From assembly GCF_000682695.1 (NCBI RefSeq), contig NZ_AWFG01000018.1:1-64000 (forward strand): a stretch of DNA of 64,000 bases, given 5' to 3'. The notes below the pieces were generated by a model. That model worked only from the letters and a program-made list of their open reading frames with translations. It had not been told where the DNA came from and did no database searches. The stretch comes from Hyphomonas chukchiensis (GTDB lineage: Bacteria; Pseudomonadota; Alphaproteobacteria; Caulobacterales; Hyphomonadaceae). Each line of letters starts with the position of its first letter. Position 1 is the stretch's first letter. The position numbers and the translations under genes are program-made. This document shows positions 9,850 to 17,626 of the stretch, piece after piece.

Positions 9850-11196
9850 ATGGCGAATGCTGCAGAACAAATGGCCCGCAACGTCAATTTTGCGAGCTTT
9901 GGAAAAGCGAAGGATCTGCAAAACCGGATCCTGTTCACGCTTGTAATTCTGGTCCTTTACCGCCTCGGCACCTACATCCCCATTCCCGGCCTCGACCCGG
10001 AACAGTATCGCAGCCTCTTTGCCAGCCAGTCGAACGGCATTCTGGGGTCCATGAACCTGTTCGCCGGTGGCGCGGTGCAGCGTATGGGCGTCTTCGCGCT
10101 CAACGTGATGCCCTACATTACCGCCTCCATCATCATCCAGATGATGACATCGGCCTCACCCACGCTTGAGAAACTCAAGAAGGAAGGCGAAGCGGGCCGC
10201 AAGCAGATCAACCAGTATACCCGTTACCTGACGCTGGCGTTCGCGCTGGTCCAGTCGTTCGCAATTGCGGGCGGCCTGTCGGCCGTGCGCATCGAGGGCA
10301 TCGCGCCCTGGTTCTTCATCCTGACCGGCGTTGTCACGCTGACCGGCGGTACCATGCTGCTGATGTGGATGGGTGAACAGATCACGGCGCGCGGCATCGG
10401 CAACGGTATTTCGCTGATCATCTTTGCCGGCATCGTTGCCGAACTGCCGAAGGCCATCTTCAACCTGATTACGCAGGCGCGCACGACCTCGGTCAATATT
10501 GTGTTCGTTCTTGCGATTGCGGTCATGGTTATCGCGCTGGTCGTCTTCATCGTGTTCATGGAGCGATCACAGCGAAGGCTGCTGATTCAGTATCCGAAGC
10601 GCCAGCAGTCCCATGGCTTTGCTCAGGGCCAGCGCAGCTTCCTGCCGCTCAAGATCAACACGTCGGGCGTTATCCCGCCCATCTTCGCTTCAGCGCTGCT
10701 GATGCTGCCCATGACGGCCATTGGCTTCCTCGGGGGCACCGCGGCAGATGCTGGCGGCAGCGGCATCCTCGGCTTCCTCGCGACTCACTTCTCGCCCGGC
10801 TCGTGGACCTACATCATCACCCAGGCCGGCCTGATCATCTTCTTCTGCTACTTCTACACGTCGATCATGTTCAATCCGGAAGAGACGGCCGATAACCTGC
10901 GCAAGTATGGCGGCTTCATTCCCGGTATTCGCCCAGGCTCCAATACGGCCGCCTATATTGACTATGTTCTGACCCGCCTGACGACGATTGGCTCTCTCTA
11001 TCTCGTCTTTGTCTGTATTCTTCCCGAGCTACTGCGTCGTTATTTCCCGGAAATTCCGTTCTATATCGGTGGCACATCGCTTCTGATCGTGGTTTCTGTA
11101 ACAATGGATACGGTGACGCAGATTCAATCGCATTTGATCGCGCACCAGTATGAAGGCATGATCAAGAAGTCGAAGCTCGGGGGCCGGAAGAAATGA
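9850..11196 (+). CDS. secY: Protein translocase subunit SecY
   Basis: SecY, 448 residues, the pore of the SecYEG inner-membrane channel. About ten hydrophobic segments are visible. Landmarks are YRLGTYIPIPGLDP at the first segment, MPYITASIIIQMM and the cytoplasmic loop KRQQSHGFAQGQRSFLPLKIN. The latter loop and the C-terminal LGGRKK tail face the ribosome and SecA in the family. The last four bases overlap adk. Confidence 0.98.
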   Translation: MANAAEQMARNVNFASFGKAKDLQNRILFTLVILVLYRLGTYIPIPGLDPEQYRSLFASQSNGILGSMNLFAGGAVQRMGVFALNVMPYITASIIIQMMTSASPTLEKLKKEGEAGRKQINQYTRYLTLAFALVQSFAIAGGLSAVRIEGIAPWFFILTGVVTLTGGTMLLMWMGEQITARGIGNGISLIIFAGIVAELPKAIFNLITQARTTSVNIVFVLAIAVMVIALVVFIVFMERSQRRLLIQYPKRQQSHGFAQGQRSFLPLKINTSGVIPPIFASALLMLPMTAIGFLGGTAADAGGSGILGFLATHFSPGSWTYIITQAGLIIFFCYFYTSIMFNPEETADNLRKYGGFIPGIRPGSNTAAYIDYVLTRLTTIGSLYLVFVCILPELLRRYFPEIPFYIGGTSLLIVVSVTMDTVTQIQSHLIAHQYEGMIKKSKLGGRKK

Positions 11197-11762
11197 ATTT
11201 GATACTGTTCGGGCCGCCTGCGGCCGGAAAGGGCACGCAAGCCAAGCGTCTCGTTGAGGAACGTGGATACGTTCAACTGTCGACAGGCGACATGCTGCGC
11301 GCCGCGCGGGCCTCGGGTTCCGAGCTGGGCCAGCGGGTTGCGCAAATCATGGACGAAGGCGGCCTTGTCTCTGACGAGATCGTGATTGCCCTCATCGACG
11401 AGCAGCTGGAAGTGCAGGCGGGTGCGCCCGGTTTCATTTTCGATGGTTTCCCGCGCACTGTGGGCCAGTCCGAGGCACTCGACACGCTTCTTGAGTCGCG
11501 CGGCACATCGGTGGATCTCGTTATCCGCATGCTGGTGGACGACGACAAGCTGCTCAGCCGTGTCACGAAACGATTCGAGGAGCAGGGGCGCAAGGACGAC
11601 AATCCAACGACTTTCTCGCGCCGCCTCGAAAAATACTATGAAGATACAGCGCCTTTGCTGCCGATCTATGCCGAACGGGGTGTCCTCGTTGAGATCGACG
11701 GAATGGGTGGAATTGATGAGGTCGCGTCCCAAATCGACACGGCCTTGAAACAGACCGCCTAA
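11193..11762 (+). CDS. adk: Adenylate kinase
   Basis: Converts AMP and ATP to two ADP. At 189 residues it is the short-lid form. It has the P-loop GPPAAGKGTQAKRL (residues 7-20), the AMP-site motif STGDMLRAA, the DGFPRT motif and the short lid segment RFEEQGRKDDNPTTF, which has no zinc-binding cysteines. Overlaps secY by four bases (ATGA), as is common at the end of spc. Confidence 0.97.
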   Translation: MNLILFGPPAAGKGTQAKRLVEERGYVQLSTGDMLRAARASGSELGQRVAQIMDEGGLVSDEIVIALIDEQLEVQAGAPGFIFDGFPRTVGQSEALDTLLESRGTSVDLVIRMLVDDDKLLSRVTKRFEEQGRKDDNPTTFSRRLEKYYEDTAPLLPIYAERGVLVEIDGMGGIDEVASQIDTALKQTA

Positions 11763-11778
11763 AGCTGGGATTCCGCTG

Positions 11779-11806
11779 TTGACGCGGGAATTTGTGGGGC
11801 TATAAG
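11779..11806 (+). promoter_or_regulatory. Probable promoter of the rpsM-rplQ (alpha) operon
   Basis: TTGACG (11779-11784), 16 bases, TATAAG (11801-11806), in the 145-base gap between adk and rpsM. Downstream, GGGGCG (11847-11852) pairs with CGCCCC (11858-11863) in the leader. Such a leader hairpin could be a ribosomal-protein target, but I see no proof. Confidence 0.55.
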
Positions 11807-11907
11807 CCTCATCTCTTAGCTTAAGGCTTAATCGCCAGTGCGCGACGGGGCGGCATACGCCCCTTTGCGCTCTTTATGTTTGAACAGTCGCTTCAGGAGT
11901 AACGGCT

Positions 11908-12276
11908 TTGGCCCGTATTGCAGGCGTTAACATCCCGACCAACAAGCGCGTCGAAATCGCGCTGCGCTATATTCATGGCATTGGCCCGGCGATGGCACGC
12001 GAAATTATTGAAAAAGTGGGCGTCGAGCCTGCACGCCGCGTCGCTGACCTTTCGGACGCCGAAGTTATCCGCATCCGCGAAGCGATTGATGCCGACTATC
12101 TCGTGGAGGGCGACCTTCGCCGCGATACGTCGATGAACATCAAGCGCCTGATGGACCTTGGTTGCTACCGTGGCCTGCGCCACCGTCGCAAGCTGCCGGT
12201 CCGCGGTCAGCGCACGCACACCAACGCCCGTACCCGCAAGGGTCCGGCCAAGCCGATCGCCGGCAAGAAGAAATAA
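11908..12276 (+). CDS. rpsM: 30S ribosomal protein S13 (TTG start)
   Basis: S13, 122 residues, in the 30S head and bridging to the large subunit. The protein begins [20 protein letters not shown] immediately after a TTG codon at 11908, with CAGGAG about nine bases before it; no ATG or GTG gives the right N-terminus. C-terminal motif [20 protein letters not shown] is diagnostic. Confidence 0.97.
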   Translation: MARIAGVNIPTNKRVEIALRYIHGIGPAMAREIIEKVGVEPARRVADLSDAEVIRIREAIDADYLVEGDLRRDTSMNIKRLMDLGCYRGLRHRRKLPVRGQRTHTNARTRKGPAKPIAGKKK

Positions 12277-12291
12277 TAGGATCACACCGAG

Positions 12292-12684
12292 ATGGCCCGC
12301 GATACAACGACACGAGTCCGCCGCAGAGAGCGCAAGAACATCACTTCCGGTGTTGTTCATGTCAACTCGAGCTTCAACAACACCATGGTCACGATCACCG
12401 ACGCGCAGGGAAATGCTATTTCCTGGTCGTCCTCGGGCGTCGTTGGCTTCAAGGGCTCGCGCAAGTCGACCCCATATGCGGCCCAGATGGCTGCTGAGGA
12501 CGCTGCGAAAAAAGCCCAGGAGCACGGCCTCCAGACGGTTGAAGTGAACGTGCGCGGTCCCGGTTCGGGTCGTGAGAGCGCGCTGCGTGCGCTCCAGGCC
12601 GTGGGCCTGACCGTCACGTCGATCAACGACACGACGCCGATCCCGCACAATGGATGCCGCCCGCCGAAGCGCCGCCGCGTCTAA
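12292..12684 (+). CDS. rpsK: 30S ribosomal protein S11
   Basis: S11, 130 residues, on the 30S platform by the E site. The motifs [15 protein letters not shown] and [23 protein letters not shown] and the GRESALRAL block identify it. The end [11 protein letters not shown] is canonical. Confidence 0.98.
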   Translation: MARDTTTRVRRRERKNITSGVVHVNSSFNNTMVTITDAQGNAISWSSSGVVGFKGSRKSTPYAAQMAAEDAAKKAQEHGLQTVEVNVRGPGSGRESALRALQAVGLTVTSINDTTPIPHNGCRPPKRRRV

Positions 12685-12696
12685 TCAAACCTCTCC

Positions 12697-12717
12697 AGCG
12701 GCGCACTTTGCGCCGCT
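12697..12717 (+). promoter_or_regulatory. Hairpin between rpsK and rpoA
   Basis: AGCGGCGC (12697-12704) pairs perfectly with GCGCCGCT (12710-12717) across an ACTTT loop. No T tract follows directly, so it is more likely an mRNA-stability or processing element than a terminator. Confidence 0.35.
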
Positions 12718-12741
12718 TGCCGCTTTCAAGGAAAGTCGCCC

Positions 12742-13785
12742 ATGGCTGACAAAGAACTTATCTCCGTCAACGACCGTAACTGGAAAGAACTCATCCGTCC
12801 GAACCGCCCTGTGGTTCAGGCTGGATATGACACGAAGCGCAAAGCGAAGCTGGTGATCGAGCCGCTCGAGCGCGGCTACGGCACGACGCTTGGAAACGCC
12901 CTGCGCCGCGTGCTGCTGTCCTCGCTTCAGGGCGCTGCCATCATTGGCGTCCAGATCGATGGCGTGGTTCACGAGTTTTCGGCAATCCCGGGCGTCCGTG
13001 AAGACGTCACGACGATCGTGCTGAACCTGAAGCAGGTTGCGATCTTCATGGAATCCGATACGCCGAAGCGCATGGTGCTGAAGGCGAAAGGTCCAGGCGA
13101 AGTCAAAGCCGGCCAGATCGAAACGCCTGCCGACAGCAAGATCCTGAACCCTGACCTCGTCATCTGTACGCTTGATGACGGCGCAGAAGTTCGCATGGAA
13201 TTCACCGTTGCCACCGGTAAAGGCTATGTGCCTGCCGATGCGCACCGTCCGGAAGATGCCCCAATCGGCTATATTCCGATTGATGCGATCTACAGCCCAG
13301 TCCGCCGCGTTGGCTACCTGGTTGAAGACACGCGCGAAGGCACTGTGCTGGACTATGACAAGCTGACGCTCGATATCGAGACCGACGGTTCTGTCACGCC
13401 TGAGGATTCGGTCGCTTATGCTGCCCGCATCCTGCAGGATCAGCTCCAGCTGTTCATCAATTTCGAAGAGCCAACCCTCGAAGTGGGCCAGGCTGCAGAA
13501 GAAACCGACCTCGGCTTCAATCCCGTCCTCCTCAAGAAGGTCGACGAGCTGGAACTGTCCGTGCGTTCGGCAAACTGCCTGAAGAACGACAATATCGTCT
13601 ATATCGGCGACCTCATCCAGAAATCGGAAGCAGAGATGCTGCGCACGCCGAACTTCGGCCGCAAGTCTCTCAACGAAATCAAGGAAGTGCTCGCTGGCAT
13701 GGGCCTGCACCTCGGCATGGAAGTGCCGGATTGGCCGCCGGAAGATATTGAAGGCCTTGCCAAGAAATACGACGACCATCTATAG
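12742..13785 (+). CDS. rpoA: RNA polymerase alpha subunit
   Basis: RpoA, 347 residues. The N-terminal assembly domain (about 1-240) has [23 protein letters not shown] and [15 protein letters not shown]; an acidic linker follows, then the C-terminal UP-element/activator domain (about 265-335) with [20 protein letters not shown] and [12 protein letters not shown]. Full length. Confidence 0.98.
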   Translation: MADKELISVNDRNWKELIRPNRPVVQAGYDTKRKAKLVIEPLERGYGTTLGNALRRVLLSSLQGAAIIGVQIDGVVHEFSAIPGVREDVTTIVLNLKQVAIFMESDTPKRMVLKAKGPGEVKAGQIETPADSKILNPDLVICTLDDGAEVRMEFTVATGKGYVPADAHRPEDAPIGYIPIDAIYSPVRRVGYLVEDTREGTVLDYDKLTLDIETDGSVTPEDSVAYAARILQDQLQLFINFEEPTLEVGQAAEETDLGFNPVLLKKVDELELSVRSANCLKNDNIVYIGDLIQKSEAEMLRTPNFGRKSLNEIKEVLAGMGLHLGMEVPDWPPEDIEGLAKKYDDHL

Positions 13786-13837
13786 GACCCGATCTTAAGG
13801 ATTTACGGGGGCCTGATCACCTCCAGAGGACACGACA

Positions 13838-14260
13838 ATGCGCCACGGAATAGCCCATCGCACGCTGAACAAGTCGACATCGCACCGCAAGGCGATGTTC
13901 GCGAACATGGCGGCGAGCCTTATCGAGCACGAGCAGATCGTCACAACCCTGCCCAAGGCCAAGGAAATGGCGCCCCTCATGGACAAGCTGATTACGCTTG
14001 CCAAGAAGGGTGACCTCGCAGCACGCCGTCAGGCTATTGCGAAAATCCGCAATGAGGACGCTGTCCGCAAGCTGTTCGACGTAATGGGCGACCGTTACAA
14101 GGAGCGCAATGGCGGCTACACGCGCGTTCTGAAAGCCGGCTTCCGCCATGGCGACAACGCACCGGTTGCTGTTCTGGAACTCGTTGACCGTGACGAAACG
14201 GCTCGCGGCGCTGCCGACAAGGCCCGTCACGCTGCTGAACTGGAAGCGATGGACGACTAG
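13838..14260 (+). CDS. rplQ: 50S ribosomal protein L17
   Basis: L17, 140 residues. [25 protein letters not shown] and the [12 protein letters not shown] motif are diagnostic. Last gene of the run, immediately before a strong terminator. Confidence 0.97.
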   Translation: MRHGIAHRTLNKSTSHRKAMFANMAASLIEHEQIVTTLPKAKEMAPLMDKLITLAKKGDLAARRQAIAKIRNEDAVRKLFDVMGDRYKERNGGYTRVLKAGFRHGDNAPVAVLELVDRDETARGAADKARHAAELEAMDD

Positions 14261-14291
14261 TCCTTTCGCGCCTTCACTGAGATACTGAAAA

Positions 14292-14319
14292 CCCCGGACG
14301 GAAACGTCCGGGGTTTTTT
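14292..14319 (+). terminator. Intrinsic terminator of the ribosomal operon
   Basis: CCCCGGACG (14292-14300) pairs perfectly with CGTCCGGGG (14305-14313) across a GAAA tetraloop and is followed by six T. A textbook strong terminator. Confidence 0.9.
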
Positions 14320-14419
14320 CGTTCTGGCCTCAGAGAATTGGATGGGATCGGGCCGGTCCGAAAGAAAGTGTCACGCTGGTTTGCTAACGCCTGTCAGGCA
14401 ATAGCGAGGAGGCTGCACC

Positions 14420-15784
14420 ATGATTCCATTCCCTTTCCGTCCGCGATACGCGACAGCGACGGCCATTCTGATGGCTGCAGCGCTGATCGGCGCCTGTACG
14501 ACACCGGCAGGTGAAACCGCTGCACCCGCTGTGGAAGCCGGGGTGCCGGCCATCGATTCCGAATTCACCATCGCTGTCCTTCCGGACACGCAGAATTATC
14601 TCGACTACACGCACCAGGCCGCCGAAGGCTTCCCTTTCGAGGCCAGCGAGCTGTTCCTGAAACAGATGCACTATGTCGCTGACAACCTGGAGAGCGCGGG
14701 CGGTGACATCGCCTTTGTCACGTCGCTCGGTGATGTCTGGCAGCACCAGACCCTCGTCATGGACGAAGATCATAAGGCCCGTGGTTTCAAGGCCGTGCCA
14801 AATCCGATCATGGACAGTTTCTTCGCGCCGACGGAGAAGACGAAGACCGTCGAGATGCCCAAGGCGCATGAAGGCTTCTCCCTGATTGCCGGCAAGACGC
14901 CCTTCTCGGTTGTGCCGGGCAATCATGATTATGATTCCATGTTCACCGACTCCAAGTTCCCGCCCAAGGCCACCCAGCCGGCAGAGGTGGACCCGTCGGA
15001 CCTTGCGGGCTCTCTGGGCGTCGTGCATCCGGCCGGGCTGGACAATTTCCGGTCCGTCTTTGGCGCTGAGACGGCCTTCTTCAAGGACAAGCCCTGGTAT
15101 GTCGCGTCGCACGATGGCGGCGCTGACAGCGCGCAGGTCTTCGAGGCGGGCGGCTATCGCTTCCTGCATATCGGCCTGCAGTTCGATCCGCCGAACAGCT
15201 CGCTCGACTGGGCCAAGGCGGTCATGACGAAATATCCCGGCCTGCCAACCATCATCTCCACCCATGATTACATGACCAAGGAAGGCGAACGCGTGCCGAA
15301 CCCCATGGTCGATGGGCATGCCGTGGATCCGCAGAACAACAATCCGCAAATGGTGTGGGACAAGCTGATCAGCCAGAGTGACCAGATTTTCCTCGTTCTC
15401 TGTGGCCACGAACATGGGCAGGCCTTCCGCGTGGACGATAACGCGTTTGGCAACAAGGTGTGGCAGGTGCTGGCCGACTATCAGGATCGCGGCCAGACGG
15501 CGATCGATGCCGGCGTCAAATCGGCCTGGCCGGTGGGCATTGGCGACGGCTGGATGCGCCTGATGCGCTTCGACATGGATGAGGCCGCACCGGTCATGAC
15601 GGTCAAAACCTATTCGACCCATTACGAGAAAATGAGCCGCGATACGGCCGAATATGCGGCCTGGTACAAGGCGGGCGAAAAGCCGAAACTCTCGGACGAT
15701 GCCTTCCATGACGAAGACGATTACGCCGTCACGCTGACCGATTTTCGCGCCCGTTTCGACAAGGCGGGACGTGTCGCGAAATAG
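14420..15784 (+). CDS. Calcineurin-like metallophosphoesterase lipoprotein
   Basis: 454 residues. The N-terminus is a lipoprotein signal with lipobox IGAC at about residue 30, so the enzyme should be membrane-anchored outside the cytoplasm. Metallophosphoesterase motifs appear in order: PDTQNY (about 55), TSLGDVWQH (about 108), PGNHDYDS (about 170), STHDYM (about 280) and CGHEHGQAF (about 330), giving the Asp/His/Asn set for two metals. The substrate is unknown. It stands alone between two terminators. Confidence 0.8.
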   Translation: MIPFPFRPRYATATAILMAAALIGACTTPAGETAAPAVEAGVPAIDSEFTIAVLPDTQNYLDYTHQAAEGFPFEASELFLKQMHYVADNLESAGGDIAFVTSLGDVWQHQTLVMDEDHKARGFKAVPNPIMDSFFAPTEKTKTVEMPKAHEGFSLIAGKTPFSVVPGNHDYDSMFTDSKFPPKATQPAEVDPSDLAGSLGVVHPAGLDNFRSVFGAETAFFKDKPWYVASHDGGADSAQVFEAGGYRFLHIGLQFDPPNSSLDWAKAVMTKYPGLPTIISTHDYMTKEGERVPNPMVDGHAVDPQNNNPQMVWDKLISQSDQIFLVLCGHEHGQAFRVDDNAFGNKVWQVLADYQDRGQTAIDAGVKSAWPVGIGDGWMRLMRFDMDEAAPVMTVKTYSTHYEKMSRDTAEYAAWYKAGEKPKLSDDAFHDEDDYAVTLTDFRARFDKAGRVAK

Positions 15785-15832
15785 AGGCAAGTCCTTGGTC
15801 AATAAGATAGTTTATATAAAATACATCAGACT

Positions 15833-15856
15833 CCGGACCAACTGGTCCGGGGGTTT
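15833..15856 (+). terminator. Terminator of the metallophosphoesterase gene
   Basis: CCGGACC (15833-15839) pairs with GGTCCGG (15844-15850) across AACT, then GGGTTTT. It isolates the rtcB leader region that follows. Confidence 0.7.
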
Positions 15857-15872
15857 TCTTTCTCAGGCGGGC

Positions 15873-15901
15873 TTGACGGGGCAATCCGATTCCATCATAC
15901 G
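15873..15901 (+). promoter_or_regulatory. Candidate promoter of the rtcB leader
   Basis: TTGACG (15873-15878), 17 bases, CATACG (15896-15901). It lies directly after the upstream terminator, which places transcription start near 15908. The -10 is weak by the E. coli rule, but a similar -10 (TATACG) occurs in the promoter after rtcB. Confidence 0.4.
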
Positions 15902-15929
15902 GCGCATCCATTCAGCAACGGAGATACCA

Positions 15930-16016
15930 ATGACCTGGTATACCAATCAACCAAGAGCGAAGTTTGACGCGCAGAATCTGCGCGGCGAATGCGTCCGCAT
16001 GGAGGATGCTGGATAG
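15930..16016 (+). CDS. Possible 28-residue leader peptide upstream of rtcB
   Basis: ATG at 15930 is preceded by GGAG (15920-15923) at six-base spacing and gives a 28-codon reading frame ending TAG at 16016 (starts MTWYTNQPRAKFDAQ, ends RMEDAG). The stop abuts the hairpin at 16016-16032, and the hairpin at 15968-15984 lies inside the frame. No repeated regulatory codons are seen, so classical amino-acid attenuation is unlikely. Its function, and whether it is translated, are unknown. Confidence 0.4.
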   Translation: MTWYTNQPRAKFDAQNLRGECVRMEDAG

Positions 16017-16059
16017 GGCTGATTGTCAGTCCGCAGATCGGGAAACCGGTTTTTGTCCG

Positions 16060-16092
16060 CCCTCCGCGCCTTACGCCCGGAGGGTTTTTTTT
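16060..16092 (+). terminator. Intrinsic terminator inside the rtcB leader
   Basis: CCCTCCG (16060-16066) pairs with CGGAGGG (16078-16084) across an 11-base loop and is followed by eight T. It lies 69 bases before the rtcB start codon, so it must be read through or bypassed for rtcB to be made from the upstream promoter. Confidence 0.8.
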
Positions 16093-16112
16093 GTCTTTTA
16101 TCCAAAGGGAAT

Positions 16113-16135
16113 CGCGGAGGGCTTGTCAGGAGGAG
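16113..16135 (+). promoter_or_regulatory. Alternative partner of the terminator arm, plus rtcB ribosome-binding site
   Basis: CGCGGAGGGC (16113-16122) is a perfect 10-bp complement of GCCCTCCGCG (16059-16068), the 5' arm of the terminator. The two pairings are mutually exclusive. A strong Shine-Dalgarno AGGAGGAG follows at 16128-16135. It is 25 bases from the ATG, but AAGTC (16141-16145) pairs with GACTT (16149-16153) in between, which could fold the spacer to a normal effective distance. Confidence 0.45.
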
Positions 16136-16160
16136 TTTGGAAGTCCCAGACTTTGGAACG

Positions 16161-17372
16161 ATGAGTGAATTTGACGTTTTCGAAACCAGCGCCGGTGGGC
16201 GCATCAAGGCCTGGATAAAGGGTGTCCCCGTTGAAGAGGGCGCCCGGCGCCAGCTTGAGAATGTGGCGGGCCTCCCGTTCGTTCACTCGCACCTTGCCGT
16301 GATGCCCGACGTGCACTTTGGGCGCGGCGCCACCGTCGGCTCGGTCATCCCCACGAAGGGGGCGATCATCCCGGCGGCTGTCGGTGTCGATATCGGGTGC
16401 GGCATGATGGCGATCGGTACGAGCCTTACGGCGAACGACCTGCCGGACAGCCTCGCGGCGATGCGCAGCGAGATCGAGCGCAAGGTGCCGGTCGGCAACG
16501 GGCGCGCGGGCAGCCACAAGGAAGCGCCCGCCCGGGCAGCAACGGCGCTGCGCAATTCCGGGCTGGTGGACCGGCTTGAGGCCATCACCAGCAAGCACAA
16601 GCGCATCCAGCGCACAGCCTTTGCCAAGCAGCTGGGCTCGCTCGGCGGCGGGAACCATTTCATCGAGCTTTGTCTCGATGAGGCGGATCATGTCTGGGTG
16701 ATGCTGCACTCGGGGTCTCGCGGCACGGGGAACGTGATCGGCACGTACTTCATCCAGGAAGCCCGTGAGGCGCTGGAGAAGCGTGTGCTTGGCTACCACG
16801 TGCCCGACCGCGACCTCGCCTTCTTTGTGGAAGGAGAGGACCTGTTTGCCGATTACATCTACGCGGTCGGCTGGGCGCAGGACTACGCGCGCCTCAACCG
16901 GGAAGTGATGATGGATCGTGTACTGATCGCCATGCGGGAGATGCTGCCGCCGTTCACGCTGGCCAAGCAGGCGGTCAACTGCCACCACAACTATGTGGAG
17001 CAGGAGCATCATTTCGGGGCCGATGTCTGGGTTACCCGCAAGGGCGCCGTGCGCGCAGGCGCAGGTGAGCTGGGCATCATTCCCGGTTCGATGGGGGCGA
17101 AATCCTTCATCGTTCGCGGGAAGGGAAATGCGGAATCGTTCTGTTCGTGCTCGCACGGAGCAGGGCGCGTCATGTCCCGCTCCGACGCCAAGCGCCGGTT
17201 CACGCTGGAAGACCACATTGCGGCAACGGCCGCCGTGGAATGCCGCAAGGACGCAGGCGTGATTGATGAAACGCCGATGGCCTACAAGGACATCGACGCC
17301 GTCATGGCCGCGCAGGCGGATCTGGTGGAAGTGATTCACACCCTTCGTCAGGTCGTCTGTGTAAAGGGTTGA
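16161..17372 (+). CDS. rtcB: RNA-splicing/repair ligase RtcB
   Basis: 403 residues. RtcB joins RNA 2',3'-cyclic phosphate or 3'-phosphate ends to 5'-hydroxyl ends with GTP and Mn2+. The sequence aligns end to end with E. coli RtcB as I know it: AVMPDVHFGRGATVGSVIPT (residues about 40-59), VGVDIGCGMM with the metal-binding Asp/Cys, GGNHFIELCLDE, MLHSGSRGTGN, NCHHNYVEQEHHFG, IPGSMGAKSFIVRG, and SCSHGAGRVMSR with the GTP-linked histidine, then the canonical end LRQVVCVKG. I start at the ATG at 16161 (MSEFDVFETSAGG); the in-frame codons before it read the leader hairpins. No archease, rtcA, rtcR or prfH lies beside it. Confidence 0.95.
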   Translation: MSEFDVFETSAGGRIKAWIKGVPVEEGARRQLENVAGLPFVHSHLAVMPDVHFGRGATVGSVIPTKGAIIPAAVGVDIGCGMMAIGTSLTANDLPDSLAAMRSEIERKVPVGNGRAGSHKEAPARAATALRNSGLVDRLEAITSKHKRIQRTAFAKQLGSLGGGNHFIELCLDEADHVWVMLHSGSRGTGNVIGTYFIQEAREALEKRVLGYHVPDRDLAFFVEGEDLFADYIYAVGWAQDYARLNREVMMDRVLIAMREMLPPFTLAKQAVNCHHNYVEQEHHFGADVWVTRKGAVRAGAGELGIIPGSMGAKSFIVRGKGNAESFCSCSHGAGRVMSRSDAKRRFTLEDHIAATAAVECRKDAGVIDETPMAYKDIDAVMAAQADLVEVIHTLRQVVCVKG

Positions 17373-17398
17373 CAGTTAACCATGCCAGGCCTTATACG
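17369..17398 (+). promoter_or_regulatory. Promoter overlapping the rtcB stop codon
   Basis: Consensus -35 TTGACA (17369-17374), 18 bases, then TATACG (17393-17398). The -35 overlaps the rtcB stop. Transcription would start about five to seven bases later, so the RNA would begin almost directly at the hairpin 17411-17440. Confidence 0.5.
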
Positions 17399-17404
17399 CC
17401 GCAA

Positions 17405-17626
17405 CTCACTGCCGGGCCGTCCGCTCAAGGATGGCCCGGCAGACCAACCGGAAGAGATTTGAGATGAAGCTGAGTTGTAAAAACACAATCAGCTCCTCGC
17501 GACTGCGGGGGGCATTGTCGGCCTCCCCCGTGCTTTGGCCGGTGGACGCCTGACCTCGTATTGAACACCTGATCCGCTCGCGCTGAGGCCATACCTTGGC
17601 AAATGCGATTTGAAAGGAGGTGGATC
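17405..17626 (+). ncRNA. Structured RNA or long 5' leader downstream of rtcB
   Basis: A 254-base gap between rtcB and the next gene. It holds a 12-bp stem (17411-17422 with 17429-17440, one G-U pair, loop GCTCAA), a ten-bp stem with one bulge (17468-17478 with 17485-17494) and a G-rich/C-rich stem (17506-17512 with 17524-17530). None ends in a T tract. It may be a structured 5' UTR of the following gene or a processed small RNA. Confidence 0.4.

Larger units (their letters stand above)
15907..16092 (+). ncRNA. Structured rtcB leader RNA or independent small RNA
   Basis: Inferred transcript of about 185 nt between the promoter at 15873-15901 and the terminator ending at 16092. Hairpins read directly from the sequence: CGCGCAG/CTGCGCG (15968-15984, loop AAT), GGGCTGA/TCAGTCC (16016-16032, one G-U pair) and AGATCGG/CCGGTTT (16035-16052, GAAA loop, two G-U pairs), then the terminator. 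It either regulates rtcB by attenuation or is a free small RNA. No family recognised; a cloverleaf fold does not work convincingly. Confidence 0.45.

Noticed and set aside
15930..16016. Classical amino-acid attenuator
   Set aside because: The leader ORF has no run of a single amino acid's codons, so tRNA-charging control is unlikely.
15986..16062. tRNA-like cloverleaf upstream of rtcB
   Set aside because: A poor acceptor stem can be drawn, but the anticodon and T arms do not form; separate hairpins fit better.
17411..17440. Intrinsic terminator of rtcB
   Set aside because: The stem is strong but has no T tract after it, and a promoter lies just upstream of it.
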